From contig NZ_CP035382.1 in NCBI RefSeq assembly GCF_006874705.1, positions 2,790,001 to 2,854,000 on the forward strand: DNA of 64,000 nt. Direction: 5' to 3'. The notes beneath the pieces were generated by a model. It was not told where the DNA came from and searched no databases. It saw nothing but the letters and a program-made list of their open reading frames with translations. Source of the DNA: Leclercia adecarboxylata (GTDB lineage: Bacteria > Pseudomonadota > Gammaproteobacteria > Enterobacterales > Enterobacteriaceae). Of the stretch, positions 27,071 to 37,851 are shown piece after piece (position 1 is the first letter of the stretch; each line of letters opens with the position of its first letter). A program made the translations under genes and the position numbers.

Positions 27071-27095
27071 AAAGCCCTTAAAATTAAAAGGCTTT
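27071..27095 (-). terminator. Hairpin terminator on the minus strand
   Basis: AAAGCC (27071-27076) pairs with GGCTTT (27090-27095). Read on the minus strand the stem is followed by TTCTG after GGGCTTTT. It would end transcripts coming from the broken gene at 27167-27620 and sits before the type VI island. Confidence 0.55.
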
Positions 27096-27120
27096 AAGTG
27101 AAACTGGTAGGATGAACCGT

Positions 27121-27153
27121 AGGCCCGGCAAGCGCAGCGCCGCCGGGCATCAG
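27121..27153. repeat. REP element
   Basis: A single REP-type palindrome (AGGCCCGGCAAGCGCAGC followed by GCCGCCGGGC) between the terminator hairpin and the stop of the frameshifted gene. Confidence 0.8.
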
Positions 27154-27166
27154 ACCGCACCTCTGC

Positions 27167-27620
27167 TTACGCCAGCAGTTCAATCACCCCTTCATCTGTT
27201 CTGAGCCAGCGCGGCATCTTAAGCGTATCGGCGTAGAAGCTGACCAGTTCTCCCAGCAGATCCTGGATGACTCTTTCCGCGTCCGGAGTGAGTGAGCCAC
27301 CGATTAGCTGCTGGGTCAGTACCTGGCAATAGCGCCCCAGTTGATCGGCCTCGGGCTCAAACACAGGAAGACGGGTCGGGAAATCGTCTACCGTCAGGCT
27401 TTCTTTATAGCGCCTCCGGAACCGGCTCGAGCAGCGTGGGTTGCAGCAGCGACAGACAGGCCGCAAGTCGTCCGTAAAGGGCGAATTTTTCTGCGGGAAT
27501 ATCGCACTCCAGCAGCGCATCCATAAAGCGCTCGCAGTTGTCCGCCAGCTCAGTAAAGGCGGTGCTGTGATTGAAGGGCAGGGTTAATAACGCATGAGCG
27601 TGGGTTAGGGTCGTCGCCAT
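27167..27620 (-). pseudogene. Frameshifted small gene behind a C4-type RNA
   Basis: Two overlapping frames read as one protein broken by a shift. The first (27620 down to 27405) begins MATTLTHAHALLTLPFNHS and ends LLEPVPEAL-stop. The second continues from about 27412 as RYKESLTVDDFPTRLPVFEP and ends at 27167. The sequence GCGCTATAAAG at the join is consistent with loss of two bases. A good GGAGG site 8 nt before the ATG shows that the gene was expressed. It occupies the place of a C4-controlled phage gene. Family not recognised. Alternatively the shift may be programmed or a sequencing error. Confidence 0.6.
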
Positions 27621-27696
27621 AAAGGCATCCTCCAGTATGTAGTGTTTGAACCACCACCGGAGAGGCTAATCTCGCGGGTGGTGGCGCCGAACGGAG

Positions 27697-27758
27697 TTAG
27701 CCTTACCGGCCATACTGGAAACCGGCGCATCTTACGATGCCCCCGTCCGGCCCACCAT
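27697..27758 (-). ncRNA. Second C4-type antisense RNA
   Basis: Read on the minus strand, TGGTGGGCC is followed by a GCATC-GTAA-GATGC tetraloop hairpin, then GCCGG-TTTCC-AGTATG-GCCGG. This matches the layout of the element at 831-891 block for block (stem, tetraloop stem, GCCGG pair around a TCC loop). A CCACC closing arm could lie at about 27676-27684. A CCACCACC/GGTGGTGG hairpin at 27650-27684 precedes the frameshifted gene, like the leader hairpin in the first copy. Confidence 0.6.
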
Positions 27759-27931
27759 TGAGGTGTAACCGTACGCACGACATATTAAACACATGTCGCC
27801 AGTATGAAGTCCAGGAGGCTAATCCCGACGCCTGATTTTGCAGGCGTGGGAAAACGATACTGTGATATCCCTGTTGCAACAAGGGGCATTCCCGGAAGCG
27901 GCCTCGCAAAACAAGAAATTAAGGTGGGGTG

Positions 27932-28016
27932 GTTATGCCGGGTGGCGGCTGCGCCTTACCCCGGCCTACATTTTTGGGTTTTGTAGGCCCGTGCAAGCGC
28001 AGCGCCGCCGGGCATC
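27932..28016. repeat. Pair of inverted REP elements
   Basis: Two REP palindromes in opposite orientation (GCCGGGTGGCGGCTGCGCC and GGCCCGTGCAAGCGCAGC) separated by about 20 bp, directly after the afuC stop codon; probably an RNA-stabilising or supercoiling-related BIME at the operon end. Confidence 0.85.
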
Positions 28017-28018
28017 TA

Positions 28019-29065
<1,047 letters not shown>

Positions 29066-29069
29066 AGTG

Positions 29070-31148
29070 TTACGCCTGGTTTTTGGCTTTGGAGCGGGAG
29101 ATACGTGCCTCACCGATCAGCCAGTCAAAGAGGAAAATGATCGCCAGCATGACCACAATCAGGATCGAGCCGTAGGCAATCGCCACGCCGTATTCGCCGT
29201 CTTCCACGCGGTTCAGAATGTAGGCCGTAGCCACGCGGGTATCCGGCGTGACGAGGAACACAATGGCGCTGACGGTGGTAATGGCCCGCACAAAGCTGTA
29301 GATCAGCGCCGACAGAATGGCCGGGCGCAGCAGCGGCAGCAGGATGTGCGTAATGGTGCGCAGCGACCCGGCACGCAGGCTCAGCGAGGCCTCATCCAGC
29401 GACTTGTCGATCTGGCCTAAGCCCGCAATCCCGGCGCGAATGCCCACCGGCACGTTACGCATCACCATTGAGATAATGACGATGGCAGCGGTGCCGGTGA
29501 GGTACACCGGGGCGCTGTTAAAGGCGAGGATGTAGGAGACGCCCGCCACGGTACCCGGTACGGCGAAGCACAGCATGGTGGTGAACTCGATGGTCTTTTT
29601 GCCTTTAAACTGCTGGCGCACCACGATCCAGGCGATCAGCAACCCGAAGGCGGCGGTGATCGGCGCGGCGATCCCGGCGTAGAGCAGGGTATCCAGCAGC
29701 GAAGGCCATGCCCCGTCGCTCATCCCCTGGCCGAACAGCTTGATAAAGTTATCCAGCGTCAGGGTGTAATCCACCCCCCAGTTGACGGTAAAGCTGCCGT
29801 AGAAAATGCTGCCGTAGAGCAGGGCGTTAAAAGCGATCCACACCGTCAGCAGGGCGACGACGCCCCACACCAGGGTCACCGGCAGCGGCTGGACGTCACC
29901 ACGATAGGACTTGCCGGAGACGGTCACGTAGGAGCGTTTGCCGATCCACATGTACTGGATGCAGAACACCAGCAGCGAGAACAGCAGCAGGAACGCCCCG
30001 AGGGTGCTGGCGGCCTGGTAATCGAGCTGCGAGCCGGTGATGTAGAAGTAGATCTGCGTCGCCAGCACGTCGAAGTTACCGCCGAGCACCAGCGGGTTAC
30101 TGAAGTCGGCCAGCGACTGCACGATGACGATCAGGAAGGCGTTCGCCAGCGCCGGCTTCAGCAGCGGGACAAAGACGCCGTTAAAGGTCTGCCAGCGGCT
30201 GGCGCGCAGGGTGTATGATGCCTCTTCCAGCGACGGATGAATGGTCTTGATCGCCCCGTCGAGGATCATAAACGCCATCGGGGTGAAGGCCAGCACCTGC
30301 GCCAGCCAGATGCCGGTAAAGCCGTACAGCCAGTTGGTGTTGGTCAGGCCAAACCAGTCGACCATCAGCTCGGTAACGTAGCCGGAGCGCCCCATCATCA
30401 GCGTCACGCCCAGACCCACCACGAACGGCGGAGTGACGATCGGCAGGATCGAGAAGATGCGGCCAATGATGGCGCTGCGCTTCGCGATGCGGGTGGTGTA
30501 GATCGCCAGCACCAGGCCGAAGAAGGTGCAGCCGATCCCTACCGCTATGGAGAGCAGGATCGAGTTAACGATCACCTGAATGATGTGCGACTGCGACAGC
30601 ACGTTCATAAACGCCAGCGGGGCGAACTTGCCCGCGTCGTTGGTGAACATCGGAATAAAGATGGCGATGCTCGGCCAGACGATAAAGATGCCGATCAGCG
30701 CGACGATGGCGATCAGCGAGCCAATCACAAAGCGGTCGCCGCCCAGCCACTCCAGGCGGGTCAGGGCCAGGGTCATGATCGCCCCCAGCGCCACAAACAG
30801 CACGATGGTGGCGTAGCCTAAACCACGCCCTTCAATCGTGGCGCTGATGACGATAAACGCCATACACAGCAGCGCCCAGCCGGCGTCGAGGTAGTGGCGG
30901 CTGCGCTGTTCGCGCTTCGCCTCGCTAAACGGGCGTACCAACAGCAGCGTGGGGAGCAGATACCACAGCCAGCTGATATTGAAGTGCGACCAGCTGTAGG
31001 CATCGAGGATCTCGTCGCTTGTGGATTCCAGCAGGCCATAATCCAGGCTCCAGCTTGGCAGCAGGACAAAGGCCAGCCAGCCAACGAAAACCCAAAGGAA
31101 GACCGCATCCCGTTTTTTCACGGGATGAAGAGCGAGTGTCTGTGACAT
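29070..31148 (-). CDS. afuB: Sugar-phosphate ABC transporter, permease subunit
   Basis: A 692-residue inner-membrane protein with many membrane helices and two binding-protein-dependent permease units in tandem, each with an EAA-like coupling loop ([16 protein letters not shown] and [16 protein letters not shown]). It forms the channel of the Afu importer. E. coli K-12 retains only a fragment of this gene, while here it is full length. A REP element lies between it and afuA, within the presumed operon. Confidence 0.92.
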   Translation of the reverse strand: MSQTLALHPVKKRDAVFLWVFVGWLAFVLLPSWSLDYGLLESTSDEILDAYSWSHFNISWLWYLLPTLLLVRPFSEAKREQRSRHYLDAGWALLCMAFIVISATIEGRGLGYATIVLFVALGAIMTLALTRLEWLGGDRFVIGSLIAIVALIGIFIVWPSIAIFIPMFTNDAGKFAPLAFMNVLSQSHIIQVIVNSILLSIAVGIGCTFFGLVLAIYTTRIAKRSAIIGRIFSILPIVTPPFVVGLGVTLMMGRSGYVTELMVDWFGLTNTNWLYGFTGIWLAQVLAFTPMAFMILDGAIKTIHPSLEEASYTLRASRWQTFNGVFVPLLKPALANAFLIVIVQSLADFSNPLVLGGNFDVLATQIYFYITGSQLDYQAASTLGAFLLLFSLLVFCIQYMWIGKRSYVTVSGKSYRGDVQPLPVTLVWGVVALLTVWIAFNALLYGSIFYGSFTVNWGVDYTLTLDNFIKLFGQGMSDGAWPSLLDTLLYAGIAAPITAAFGLLIAWIVVRQQFKGKKTIEFTTMLCFAVPGTVAGVSYILAFNSAPVYLTGTAAIVIISMVMRNVPVGIRAGIAGLGQIDKSLDEASLSLRAGSLRTITHILLPLLRPAILSALIYSFVRAITTVSAIVFLVTPDTRVATAYILNRVEDGEYGVAIAYGSILIVVMLAIIFLFDWLIGEARISRSKAKNQA

Positions 31149-31163
31149 AGGTATTCCGGTGTT

Positions 31164-31198
31164 GTAGGCCGGGTAAGGCGTTTACGCCGCCACCCGGC
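31164..31198. repeat. REP element inside the afu operon
   Basis: A REP palindrome (GTAGGCCGGGTAAGGCG with CGCCACCCGGC) in the 70-bp gap between afuA and afuB. A REP here could stabilise upstream afuA mRNA so that the binding protein is made in excess over the permease. Confidence 0.8.
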
Positions 31199-31218
31199 AA
31201 ATGTTCGCAGGAGTGGGC

Positions 31219-32250
31219 TTATTTACCCATCTTCACGTCGCTGACCCACTTGTTGATCAGCGCTTTGCGCACGTCCGTTGAGCCGTACTTGTCCATGTCG
31301 TAGCTGATCAGCTTCAGGTCATCCAGCTTCAGCGAGTTCGGGGAGGTCTCTGCGGTGGTGTTGGTCAGGATCTGATAGGACTTGCCCTGCTTCCACGCCA
31401 GCTCCTGGGCCTCTTTCGACAGCACCCAGTCCACGAACAGCTTCGCGTTCTCTTCGTTACGCGCGCCCTTCAGGATGCTGACCCCGCCGATTTCATACCC
31501 GGTGCCTTCGCACGGAGAGATCAGCTCCAGCGGGGCGCCTTGCTCTTTTTCCAGCGAATAATCGTGCAGGAAGCCGATGCCGATGGCGGTTTCACCGCGC
31601 GCGGCGTTACGCGCCGGGGCAATACCGGATTTGGTGTACTGGGAGACGTTGCCGTTGAGCTGCTTCAGGTAGTCGAAGGCCTGATCTTCCCCCCACAGCT
31701 GGACGAAGGTCGCCAGCGCGGTGTAGGCGGTGCCGGAGCTTTGCGGATCGGCAATCTGGATCTCGCCTTTATATTCAGGTTTGGTCAGATCTTTCCAGCA
31801 CTGCGGTACCGGCAGGTTCTTCTCTTTCAGGCGCTGGGTGTTGACGCCAAAGCCCAGAATACCCACGTAGACCGCCGAGGAGAGGTTGCCTTTCACCTTC
31901 GCCGGATCGCGGAATTTCTCCATGATCTGCTCGAGGTTGGCGGATTTGTACGGCTGCAGCAGCCCCATCTCACCGGCCTGGGACTGCGGATCCAGGGTGC
32001 CGCCGTACCAGACGTCGGCCTGCGGGTTTTTCTTCTCGGCATCCACCTTCGCCAGGGTGCTGCCGGAGCCGTTGCGGATAAACGAGGTTTTGACGTCGTA
32101 CTTATCGCCAAACGCCTTGGTTTCGGCCTCACACATTTCGTTGGTGGCGCTGCAGTAGACCACCAGACGGCCTTTGGCCTGTGCGGCACCGGTTAAGGTA
32201 GCCAGCGCGATCCCGGAAGCAATGAGGGTAGAGAGAAGCGTTGTTTTCAT
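31219..32250 (-). CDS. afuA: Sugar-phosphate periplasmic binding protein
   Basis: A 343-residue periplasmic protein with a Sec signal (MKTTLLSTLIASGIALATLTGAAQA) and a type II binding-protein fold (GRLVVYCSATNEMCEAE, then SGTAYTALATFV). AfuA binds hexose and heptose phosphates such as glucose-6-phosphate in the homologues studied. First transporter gene after the UhpC-like sensor; the gap is only 13 bp, so the sensor gene and afuABC are probably one transcript. Confidence 0.92.
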   Translation of the reverse strand: MKTTLLSTLIASGIALATLTGAAQAKGRLVVYCSATNEMCEAETKAFGDKYDVKTSFIRNGSGSTLAKVDAEKKNPQADVWYGGTLDPQSQAGEMGLLQPYKSANLEQIMEKFRDPAKVKGNLSSAVYVGILGFGVNTQRLKEKNLPVPQCWKDLTKPEYKGEIQIADPQSSGTAYTALATFVQLWGEDQAFDYLKQLNGNVSQYTKSGIAPARNAARGETAIGIGFLHDYSLEKEQGAPLELISPCEGTGYEIGGVSILKGARNEENAKLFVDWVLSKEAQELAWKQGKSYQILTNTTAETSPNSLKLDDLKLISYDMDKYGSTDVRKALINKWVSDVKMGK

Positions 32251-32263
32251 TATTCAGCCCTTG

Positions 32264-33565
32264 TTATGACGTTATGTGACTGCGAGAAGCGGTGATGCCC
32301 GCCATCAGCAGGGGCATCAGGAGTAAACCCATCAGCACCGCGGCAATCGAGAGCAAACTGAACATCCCCGACCAGCCGTAGCGTTCAATAACCTGTGACA
32401 GCGGCCATCCGGCCAGCGCCGCCCCCAGATAGGCAAACACGCCGAGAAAACCGGTAATTGAGCCCGCCGCCTGCTTGTGCCCGCACTCCACGGCGGCAAG
32501 GCCGATGAGCATCTGCGGACCAAAGACAAAAAATCCCACCGTAAAAAAGCACATTGCCAGCAGGGCGTAGTGGTGAACCGGGGCCAGCCACAGGGCGGCG
32601 ACCGATACCATCAGCCCCAGCGTAAACAGCAAAATCATCGGCGCCCGCTGGCCGCTGAACAGAAGATCCGACCCCCATCCGGCAAACAGCGCCCCGAGCA
32701 GGCCGCCGACCTCAAACAGCATCACCGTGGCGTTGGCGCTCAGCAGGTTGACCCCGTGGCTCTCCGCCAGCCAGATGTTGCCCCAGTCGTTGAGGGCGAT
32801 GCGGATCAGATAGACCAGCACATAGGACGCCCCGAGCAGCCAGATCATCGGGTTTTGCAGCATGGTGGTGCGTAACATCTGCCACAGCCCCATCGGCGGG
32901 CTCTGTTGTTCCTGGCGCAGCTCCAGCGGATCGTTGCGCCACTCCCCGACCGTCGGGAGACCCTCTTCCTGCGGTGTGCCCCGCAGTTGTGTGGTCAGCC
33001 ACAGGCCGAGCACGATACTGATGATCCCCGGTGTCAGCATCGCTGCCTGCCAGCCCCAACGATGGGCGGCGAAGGCACAGATCAGCGGAATAATGGCTCC
33101 GCCGATATTGATAGAGGTGTTCCAGCATCCCCACCAGAAGCCGCGCTCGTTGCGCGAATACCAGTGGGTAAGCAATCTGGCGCAGGGCGGCCATCCCCAT
33201 CCCTGAAAGAAGCCGTTCAGCGTCCAGATAAACAGCAGCATGGGCAGAGAATCCCCGAAGGCGAACAGCACGTTCAACACTCCGGTCGCCATCAGGCCGA
33301 TGCCCATAAACGCCCGCTGGCCCTTACTGTCGTGCCACAGTCCGGCGGCAAATTTCGACAGGCCATAGCTGAGGTAAAACAGCGACCCGATCAGGCCGAT
33401 GTCGCTTTTGCTCAGCCCCAGATCCATCTGCAATGCCGGCAGGACGTAGTTGAGGCTTTTGCGCGTCAGGTAGAACGCGGCGTAACCAATCACCATGCAG
33501 ATCAGCAGTCGCGGGCGCAGCCGGCGGTAGCGTTGAGTAACCTGTTCAGCGGACAGTGCGGGCAT
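32264..33565 (-). CDS. UhpC-like MFS sugar-phosphate sensor
   Basis: A 433-residue major facilitator protein of the organophosphate:phosphate antiporter family, close in length to UhpC (439): GYAAFYLTRKSLNYVLPALQ at the first helix and FFQGWGWPPCARLLTHWYSRNERG in the middle. In the UhpABC system UhpC senses external glucose-6-phosphate and signals to UhpB. Here it lies between a UhpB-like kinase and afuA, so it most likely senses the sugar phosphate that AfuABC imports. Transport activity is also possible. The start at 33565 has a GGAG site; the longer frame lacks one. Confidence 0.85.
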   Translation of the reverse strand: MPALSAEQVTQRYRRLRPRLLICMVIGYAAFYLTRKSLNYVLPALQMDLGLSKSDIGLIGSLFYLSYGLSKFAAGLWHDSKGQRAFMGIGLMATGVLNVLFAFGDSLPMLLFIWTLNGFFQGWGWPPCARLLTHWYSRNERGFWWGCWNTSINIGGAIIPLICAFAAHRWGWQAAMLTPGIISIVLGLWLTTQLRGTPQEEGLPTVGEWRNDPLELRQEQQSPPMGLWQMLRTTMLQNPMIWLLGASYVLVYLIRIALNDWGNIWLAESHGVNLLSANATVMLFEVGGLLGALFAGWGSDLLFSGQRAPMILLFTLGLMVSVAALWLAPVHHYALLAMCFFTVGFFVFGPQMLIGLAAVECGHKQAAGSITGFLGVFAYLGAALAGWPLSQVIERYGWSGMFSLLSIAAVLMGLLLMPLLMAGITASRSHITS

Positions 33566-33619
33566 GGCGTTCTCCGTTTGCAATGACTGTATGAAAGCGC
33601 GACGAAAAAGGGATGAGAG

Positions 33620-33643
33620 AAAGTCTGGCGTGGCTAAGACTTT
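33620..33643 (-). terminator. Possible attenuator hairpin between uhpB-like and uhpC-like genes
   Basis: AAAGTCT (33620-33626) and AGACTTT (33637-33643) form a 7-bp stem in the 85-bp gap. It could separate the regulator transcript from the sensor-transporter transcript, whose promoter would lie next to it. Weak evidence. Confidence 0.4.
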
Positions 33644-33650
33644 TTCCTGG

Positions 33651-35192
33651 TTAGCGGTGTGTTTGTTGCAAAACTGTGGGCAGGTTAACAATTACGCGCG
33701 TGCCGCCCTGCGACTCGAGGGTTAACTCTCCGCCCAGGGCATGCACGCGCTCGCGCATCCCCTGAATACCAAAACCGGGGATCTGCTGCGGGCTGATGCC
33801 GCTGCCGTTATCACGCACCTCCAGGCGCAGCTGGCTACCGTGCTCGCAGAGCAGGACGCTGACCTCGCTGGCATTGGCGTGTTTGCTGACGTTATTCAGC
33901 AGCTCCTGCAGCAGGCGATAGAGAGTAAAGATCAGGGTTTCACTCTGCGGCGGGGCGGTGAGCCGGTAATCAAACCGACACTCGATCCCGCGCTCGGCAA
34001 AGGCGAACTCGTTCACCAGGTGGTGCAGAGCCTCGTTTAAGGAGAGTTCATCCAGCACCGGGGGGCGCAGCTGACGCAGCAGCTGGCGGGTGGAGTGATG
34101 GATGCGCCGCGCCAGCTCGTTGATCTGCCCGGCGGCTTCTAACGCCTGCGGGGTATCGCCCGCCCGCTTCACCAGCTGGGACTGGATCTGAATGGCGGTG
34201 ATGTTCTGCCCGATTTCGTCGTGCAGCTCCCGGGCCAGGTGCTTGCGGGTATCTTCTTCGGTGTGGATCAGCTTTTCTGCCAGCGCGCGGCGGGCCTGAA
34301 GTTCAGCCTCCAGCCGACGGCGGTAGTGATCGAGGTTCATCGCCAGATGCTGCTGGCGGCTGATGGCGATCCCCAGCCCAATCCCCAGCAGCGACTGGGT
34401 GGCGAGGAAAATCTCCAGCTCCAGCAGGTCGCTGAACCCCACCCCGACTTGACGGGCGATAGTGATCATCATGCTGCCCAGCAGCCCGGAGAGCACGCCG
34501 CCCTGCCAGCCGAACTTCCACGCCATCACCACGTTGGGCAGGAACACCACGATCAGCAGCAGCCGCTCCAGGGCCGGAGAGAGCACCATCTGGGTGCCGA
34601 TGCCGATGATAAAAAACAGGCTGCACCAGATGATCAGCGAGGTGCGCAGGGGCGGGTTGCTGGTATCGAGCCCCAGCAGGTGATAGCGGTGCTGCTGGCG
34701 TAAAAACTCAAATACCAGATAGACGAACGGGGTCAGCAGCACCCCGCCGGTAAAGGAGGCCAGCGCCAGCAGGGTGGTCGGGCTGTCGAGAAAGGGCGCC
34801 AGGATCAGGGTCTGAAGCAGAGCGTTGAGGGTCACCGCGGCGATCAGCAGCGACAGGCGCTGCCAGTAAAGAGGAAAGCGGTGCCAGTAGCGTTGCGCCA
34901 GCCACGCGCAGACGGTGCCTACCAGCGGCACGACCAGCATCAGGTAATGGGTCAAAAGCTGTTCGCCGTGCAGCCAGAGCATGGCGGCCAGCGGGGGGAG
35001 GATCAACGCCGGCCAGAAGCGGCGCGAGAGCACGATCAGCAGCGCCAGATAGACGCCCTGGGGCAAAAACAGCGCCGCCTGCTGCCCGTTGCGGGTGAGG
35101 TAAAAACTGAGCGTCCACAGCATCAGCCAGCCGGTGCCCCAGGCCAGCATAATAAACAGCGAGAGGATGATGTGCCGCAGGGAGCGCCGCAT
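33651..35192 (-). CDS. UhpB-like membrane sensor histidine kinase
   Basis: A 513-residue kinase close in length to UhpB (500). The N-terminal half is a MASE1-type bundle of about eight membrane helices. The kinase core follows, with the phosphorylated His in HLARELHDEIGQ (about 325), the N box LLQELLNNVSKHA, and G boxes DNGSGI and GFGIQGMRER. It belongs to the HPK7/NarX-UhpB type. The start overlaps the stop codon of the response regulator (TGATG), as expected for a two-component pair. Confidence 0.9.
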   Translation of the reverse strand: MRRSLRHIILSLFIMLAWGTGWLMLWTLSFYLTRNGQQAALFLPQGVYLALLIVLSRRFWPALILPPLAAMLWLHGEQLLTHYLMLVVPLVGTVCAWLAQRYWHRFPLYWQRLSLLIAAVTLNALLQTLILAPFLDSPTTLLALASFTGGVLLTPFVYLVFEFLRQQHRYHLLGLDTSNPPLRTSLIIWCSLFFIIGIGTQMVLSPALERLLLIVVFLPNVVMAWKFGWQGGVLSGLLGSMMITIARQVGVGFSDLLELEIFLATQSLLGIGLGIAISRQQHLAMNLDHYRRRLEAELQARRALAEKLIHTEEDTRKHLARELHDEIGQNITAIQIQSQLVKRAGDTPQALEAAGQINELARRIHHSTRQLLRQLRPPVLDELSLNEALHHLVNEFAFAERGIECRFDYRLTAPPQSETLIFTLYRLLQELLNNVSKHANASEVSVLLCEHGSQLRLEVRDNGSGISPQQIPGFGIQGMRERVHALGGELTLESQGGTRVIVNLPTVLQQTHR

Positions 35193-35821
35193 CAGTGGCC
35201 GGTCAGCAGCTGGTGGTCGAGGGCAAAATGCACCAGTTCGATGGTGCTGTTGCACTGCAGTTTGCCCAGCACGTTGGCGCGATGCACGTGGACGGTTTTA
35301 TGGCTAAGCTCGAGCCTGAAGGCGATCTCCTTCACGCTTTCCCCCTGAACCAGCAGCTCGAAGACCTCTTTCTCGCGCGGGGTTAACACCGCCAGCGCCT
35401 GGGACACCGGTTCGCCGCCACGCAGGGCTTTAACCGCATCGGCACAGAGATAATGGCCGCCCATCCCGACGGAACGCACGGCCTGCACCAGCTCCTCCGG
35501 GCCGCAGCGTTTGGTGAGATAGCCGCTGGCCCCGGCGTCCAGAGCGCTCTGCACAAAGGCAGGCGTATCGTAGATGCTGAGGATTATCGCGCGAAACCCC
35601 GGGCGCTGCTGGCGCAGGCGTTTGAGCAGGCTCAGGCCGTTTTCATCGGGCATGGCGACGTCGAGCACCGCCACGTCGACGGCATCGCGGGTGAGCGCGG
35701 GCCAGGCCTCGGCGGCGCTGCTGTACTGGCCTTCGACAACCAGATCGTCTTCCAGATTTAACAGCTGGGCAAACCCGGAACGCACCACCACGTGATCGTC
35801 CACCAGCACCACTTTGATCAT
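35192..35821 (-). CDS. UhpA-like response regulator (NarL/FixJ family)
   Basis: A 209-residue response regulator: receiver domain with acidic pocket D8-D9 and phosphoacceptor D54 (VAVLDVAMPDENG), then a LuxR-type helix-turn-helix (LTPREKEVFELLVQGESVKEIAFRL). UhpA activates uhpT in E. coli. Here no uhpT is adjacent, and the likely target is the uhpC-like/afuABC unit on the same strand. This regulatory link is inferred from gene order. Confidence 0.88.
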   Translation of the reverse strand: MIKVVLVDDHVVVRSGFAQLLNLEDDLVVEGQYSSAAEAWPALTRDAVDVAVLDVAMPDENGLSLLKRLRQQRPGFRAIILSIYDTPAFVQSALDAGASGYLTKRCGPEELVQAVRSVGMGGHYLCADAVKALRGGEPVSQALAVLTPREKEVFELLVQGESVKEIAFRLELSHKTVHVHRANVLGKLQCNSTIELVHFALDHQLLTGH

Positions 35822-35925
35822 CTCAGATACCTTTGGGGAATAGTGTCTCTATGATGCCTGTCCGCGTCGGGCTGGCAATTGTGCGGCTGCGGTTATGTAA
35901 CCCATGTAACAAAAATGCAATAAAT

Positions 35926-35973
35926 GCCGGGTGGCGATTTTGTAGGCCCGACAAGCGCAGCGCCGCCGGGCAA
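35926..35973. repeat. REP element
   Basis: REP-type sequence (GCCGGGTGGCG, then TAGGCCCGACAAGCGCAGC and GCCGCCGGGCAA) upstream of tauA. The rest of this 290-bp gap holds no recognised gene; the AT-rich part at 36000-36060 before tauA is where the Cbl-type activator would be expected to bind, though I cannot assign a site. Confidence 0.7.
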
Positions 35974-36111
35974 TGCTGACCGCACAAAATTCACTATCTA
36001 TTGCCGCTTTTTTTCTAAAAACGATTCGGCATTAACGATGCTTTTTAATTCCTTTATCAAAATTCCGCCGCCGGAAATACTGCCTCCATAACAACCAAGG
36101 GAGCAGACATT

Positions 36112-37074
36112 ATGGCAATTTCATCGCGTTTTACCTTATTTGGCGCACTGGCGCTGTGGGCCGTTCAGGCGCAGGCGGTGGACGTCACCATCGCGTATCA
36201 AACCTCCGCTGAGCCGGCAAAAGTGGCGCAGGCGGATAACACTTTCGAAAAAGCGAGCGGTGCCAAAGTGGACTGGCGCAAGTTCGACAGCGGCGCCAGC
36301 ATCGTGCGGGCGCTGGCCTCCGGCGATGTGCAGATTGGCAACCTCGGCTCCAGCCCGCTGGCGGTAGCCGCCAGTCAGCAGGTGCCGATCGAAGTCTTCC
36401 TGCTGGCTTCGCAGCTCGGCAATTCCGAAGCGCTGGTGGTGAAGAAAAACATCACTAAGCCCGAAGATCTGATCGGCAAACGCATCGCGGTGCCGTTTAT
36501 CTCTACCACTCACTACAGTCTGCTCGCGGCCCTGAAACACTGGAACATCAAGCCGGGGCAGGTGGAAATTATCAACCTGCAACCCCCGGCAATTATCGCC
36601 GCCTGGCAGCGGGGCGATATTGACGGGGCCTATGTCTGGTCGCCTGCGGTAAACGAACTGGAGAAAGACGGCAGCGTGCTGACCGACTCCGCCCAGGTGG
36701 GCCAGTGGGGCTCGCCAACCCTCGACGTCTGGGTGGTGCGCAAAGACTTTGCCGAGAAGCACCCGGAGATCGTGAAAGCCTTCGCGAAAAGCGCCATCGA
36801 CGCCCAGCAGCCCTACATTGCCAACCCGGATGAGTGGCTGAAGCAGCCAGCCAACCTCGAGAAACTTGCCCGCCTGAGCGGCGTGCCGGAAGCCGACGTG
36901 CCGGGACTGGTGAAGGGCAATACCTACCTGACGCCTGCCCAGCAGTTGCAGCAGCTGGCGGGACCGGTGAATAAAGCGATTGTGGATACCGCAGGCTTCC
37001 TGAAAGAGCAGGGCAAAGTACCCGCGGTGGCGGCTGACTACAGCCAGTACGTGACCGACCGCTTTGTGAAGTAA
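36112..37074 (+). CDS. tauA: Taurine ABC transporter, periplasmic binding protein
   Basis: A 320-residue periplasmic protein with signal peptide MAISSRFTLFGALALWAVQAQAV, the same length as E. coli TauA. Type II binding-protein features include LGSSPLAVAASQQVPIEVF and ISTTHYSLLAALKHW. It captures taurine for import. First gene of tauABCD, used for sulfur under sulfate limitation and normally activated by Cbl. A good GGAG site precedes the ATG. Confidence 0.94.
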   Translation: MAISSRFTLFGALALWAVQAQAVDVTIAYQTSAEPAKVAQADNTFEKASGAKVDWRKFDSGASIVRALASGDVQIGNLGSSPLAVAASQQVPIEVFLLASQLGNSEALVVKKNITKPEDLIGKRIAVPFISTTHYSLLAALKHWNIKPGQVEIINLQPPAIIAAWQRGDIDGAYVWSPAVNELEKDGSVLTDSAQVGQWGSPTLDVWVVRKDFAEKHPEIVKAFAKSAIDAQQPYIANPDEWLKQPANLEKLARLSGVPEADVPGLVKGNTYLTPAQQLQQLAGPVNKAIVDTAGFLKEQGKVPAVAADYSQYVTDRFVK

Positions 37075-37083
37075 GGGGGCCGT

Positions 37084-37851
37084 ATGCTGAATATTACAAA
37101 TCTGCACGCAGATTACGCTGGCAAGCCTGCGCTGGAGGATATCAACCTGACGCTGGATAGCGGCGAGCTGCTGGTGGTGCTCGGCCCGTCCGGCTGCGGG
37201 AAGACCACGCTGCTGAATCTGATCGCCGGGTTTGTACCCTGGCAGCACGGCACCATCCAACTGGCAGGTAAAAAGGTGGAGGGTCCAGGCGCCGAGCGCG
37301 GCGTGGTCTTCCAGAACGAAGGGCTGCTGCCGTGGCGTAACGTACAGGAGAACGTCGCTTTTGGGCTGCAGCTGGCGGGCACCTCGCGGGAAGAACGACT
37401 GACCATCGCCCGGGAGATGCTGAAAAAAGTGGGGCTGGAGGGGGCGGAGAAGCGCTATATCTGGCAGCTCTCCGGCGGCCAGCGTCAGCGCGTCGGCATC
37501 GCCCGGGCGCTGGCGGCCAATCCACAGCTGTTGCTGCTGGATGAGCCGTTCGGGGCGCTGGATGCCTTTACCCGCGAGCAGATGCAAACCCTGCTGCTGC
37601 GTCTGTGGCATGAGACCGGCAAGCAGGTACTGCTCATCACCCATGACATCGAAGAAGCGGTGTTTATGGCTACCGAACTGGTGCTGCTGTCGCCGGGGCC
37701 GGGCCGGGTGCTGGAGCGCCTGCCGCTCAACTTTGCCCACCGCTTTGTCGCAGGCGAGCCGGTGCGCAGCATCAAGTCCGACCCCGATTTTATTGCCCAG
37801 CGCGAATACGTGCTGAGCCGCGTGTTTGAACAGCGGGAGGCCTTCTCATGA
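37084..37851 (+). CDS. tauB: Taurine ABC transporter, ATPase
   Basis: A 255-residue ABC ATPase with Walker [11 protein letters not shown]-loop [10 protein letters not shown], signature LSGGQRQR, Walker B LLLDEP and ITHDIEEA. The length equals E. coli TauB. It lies 9 bp after tauA and overlaps tauC by 4 bp. Confidence 0.94.
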   Translation: MLNITNLHADYAGKPALEDINLTLDSGELLVVLGPSGCGKTTLLNLIAGFVPWQHGTIQLAGKKVEGPGAERGVVFQNEGLLPWRNVQENVAFGLQLAGTSREERLTIAREMLKKVGLEGAEKRYIWQLSGGQRQRVGIARALAANPQLLLLDEPFGALDAFTREQMQTLLLRLWHETGKQVLLITHDIEEAVFMATELVLLSPGPGRVLERLPLNFAHRFVAGEPVRSIKSDPDFIAQREYVLSRVFEQREAFS

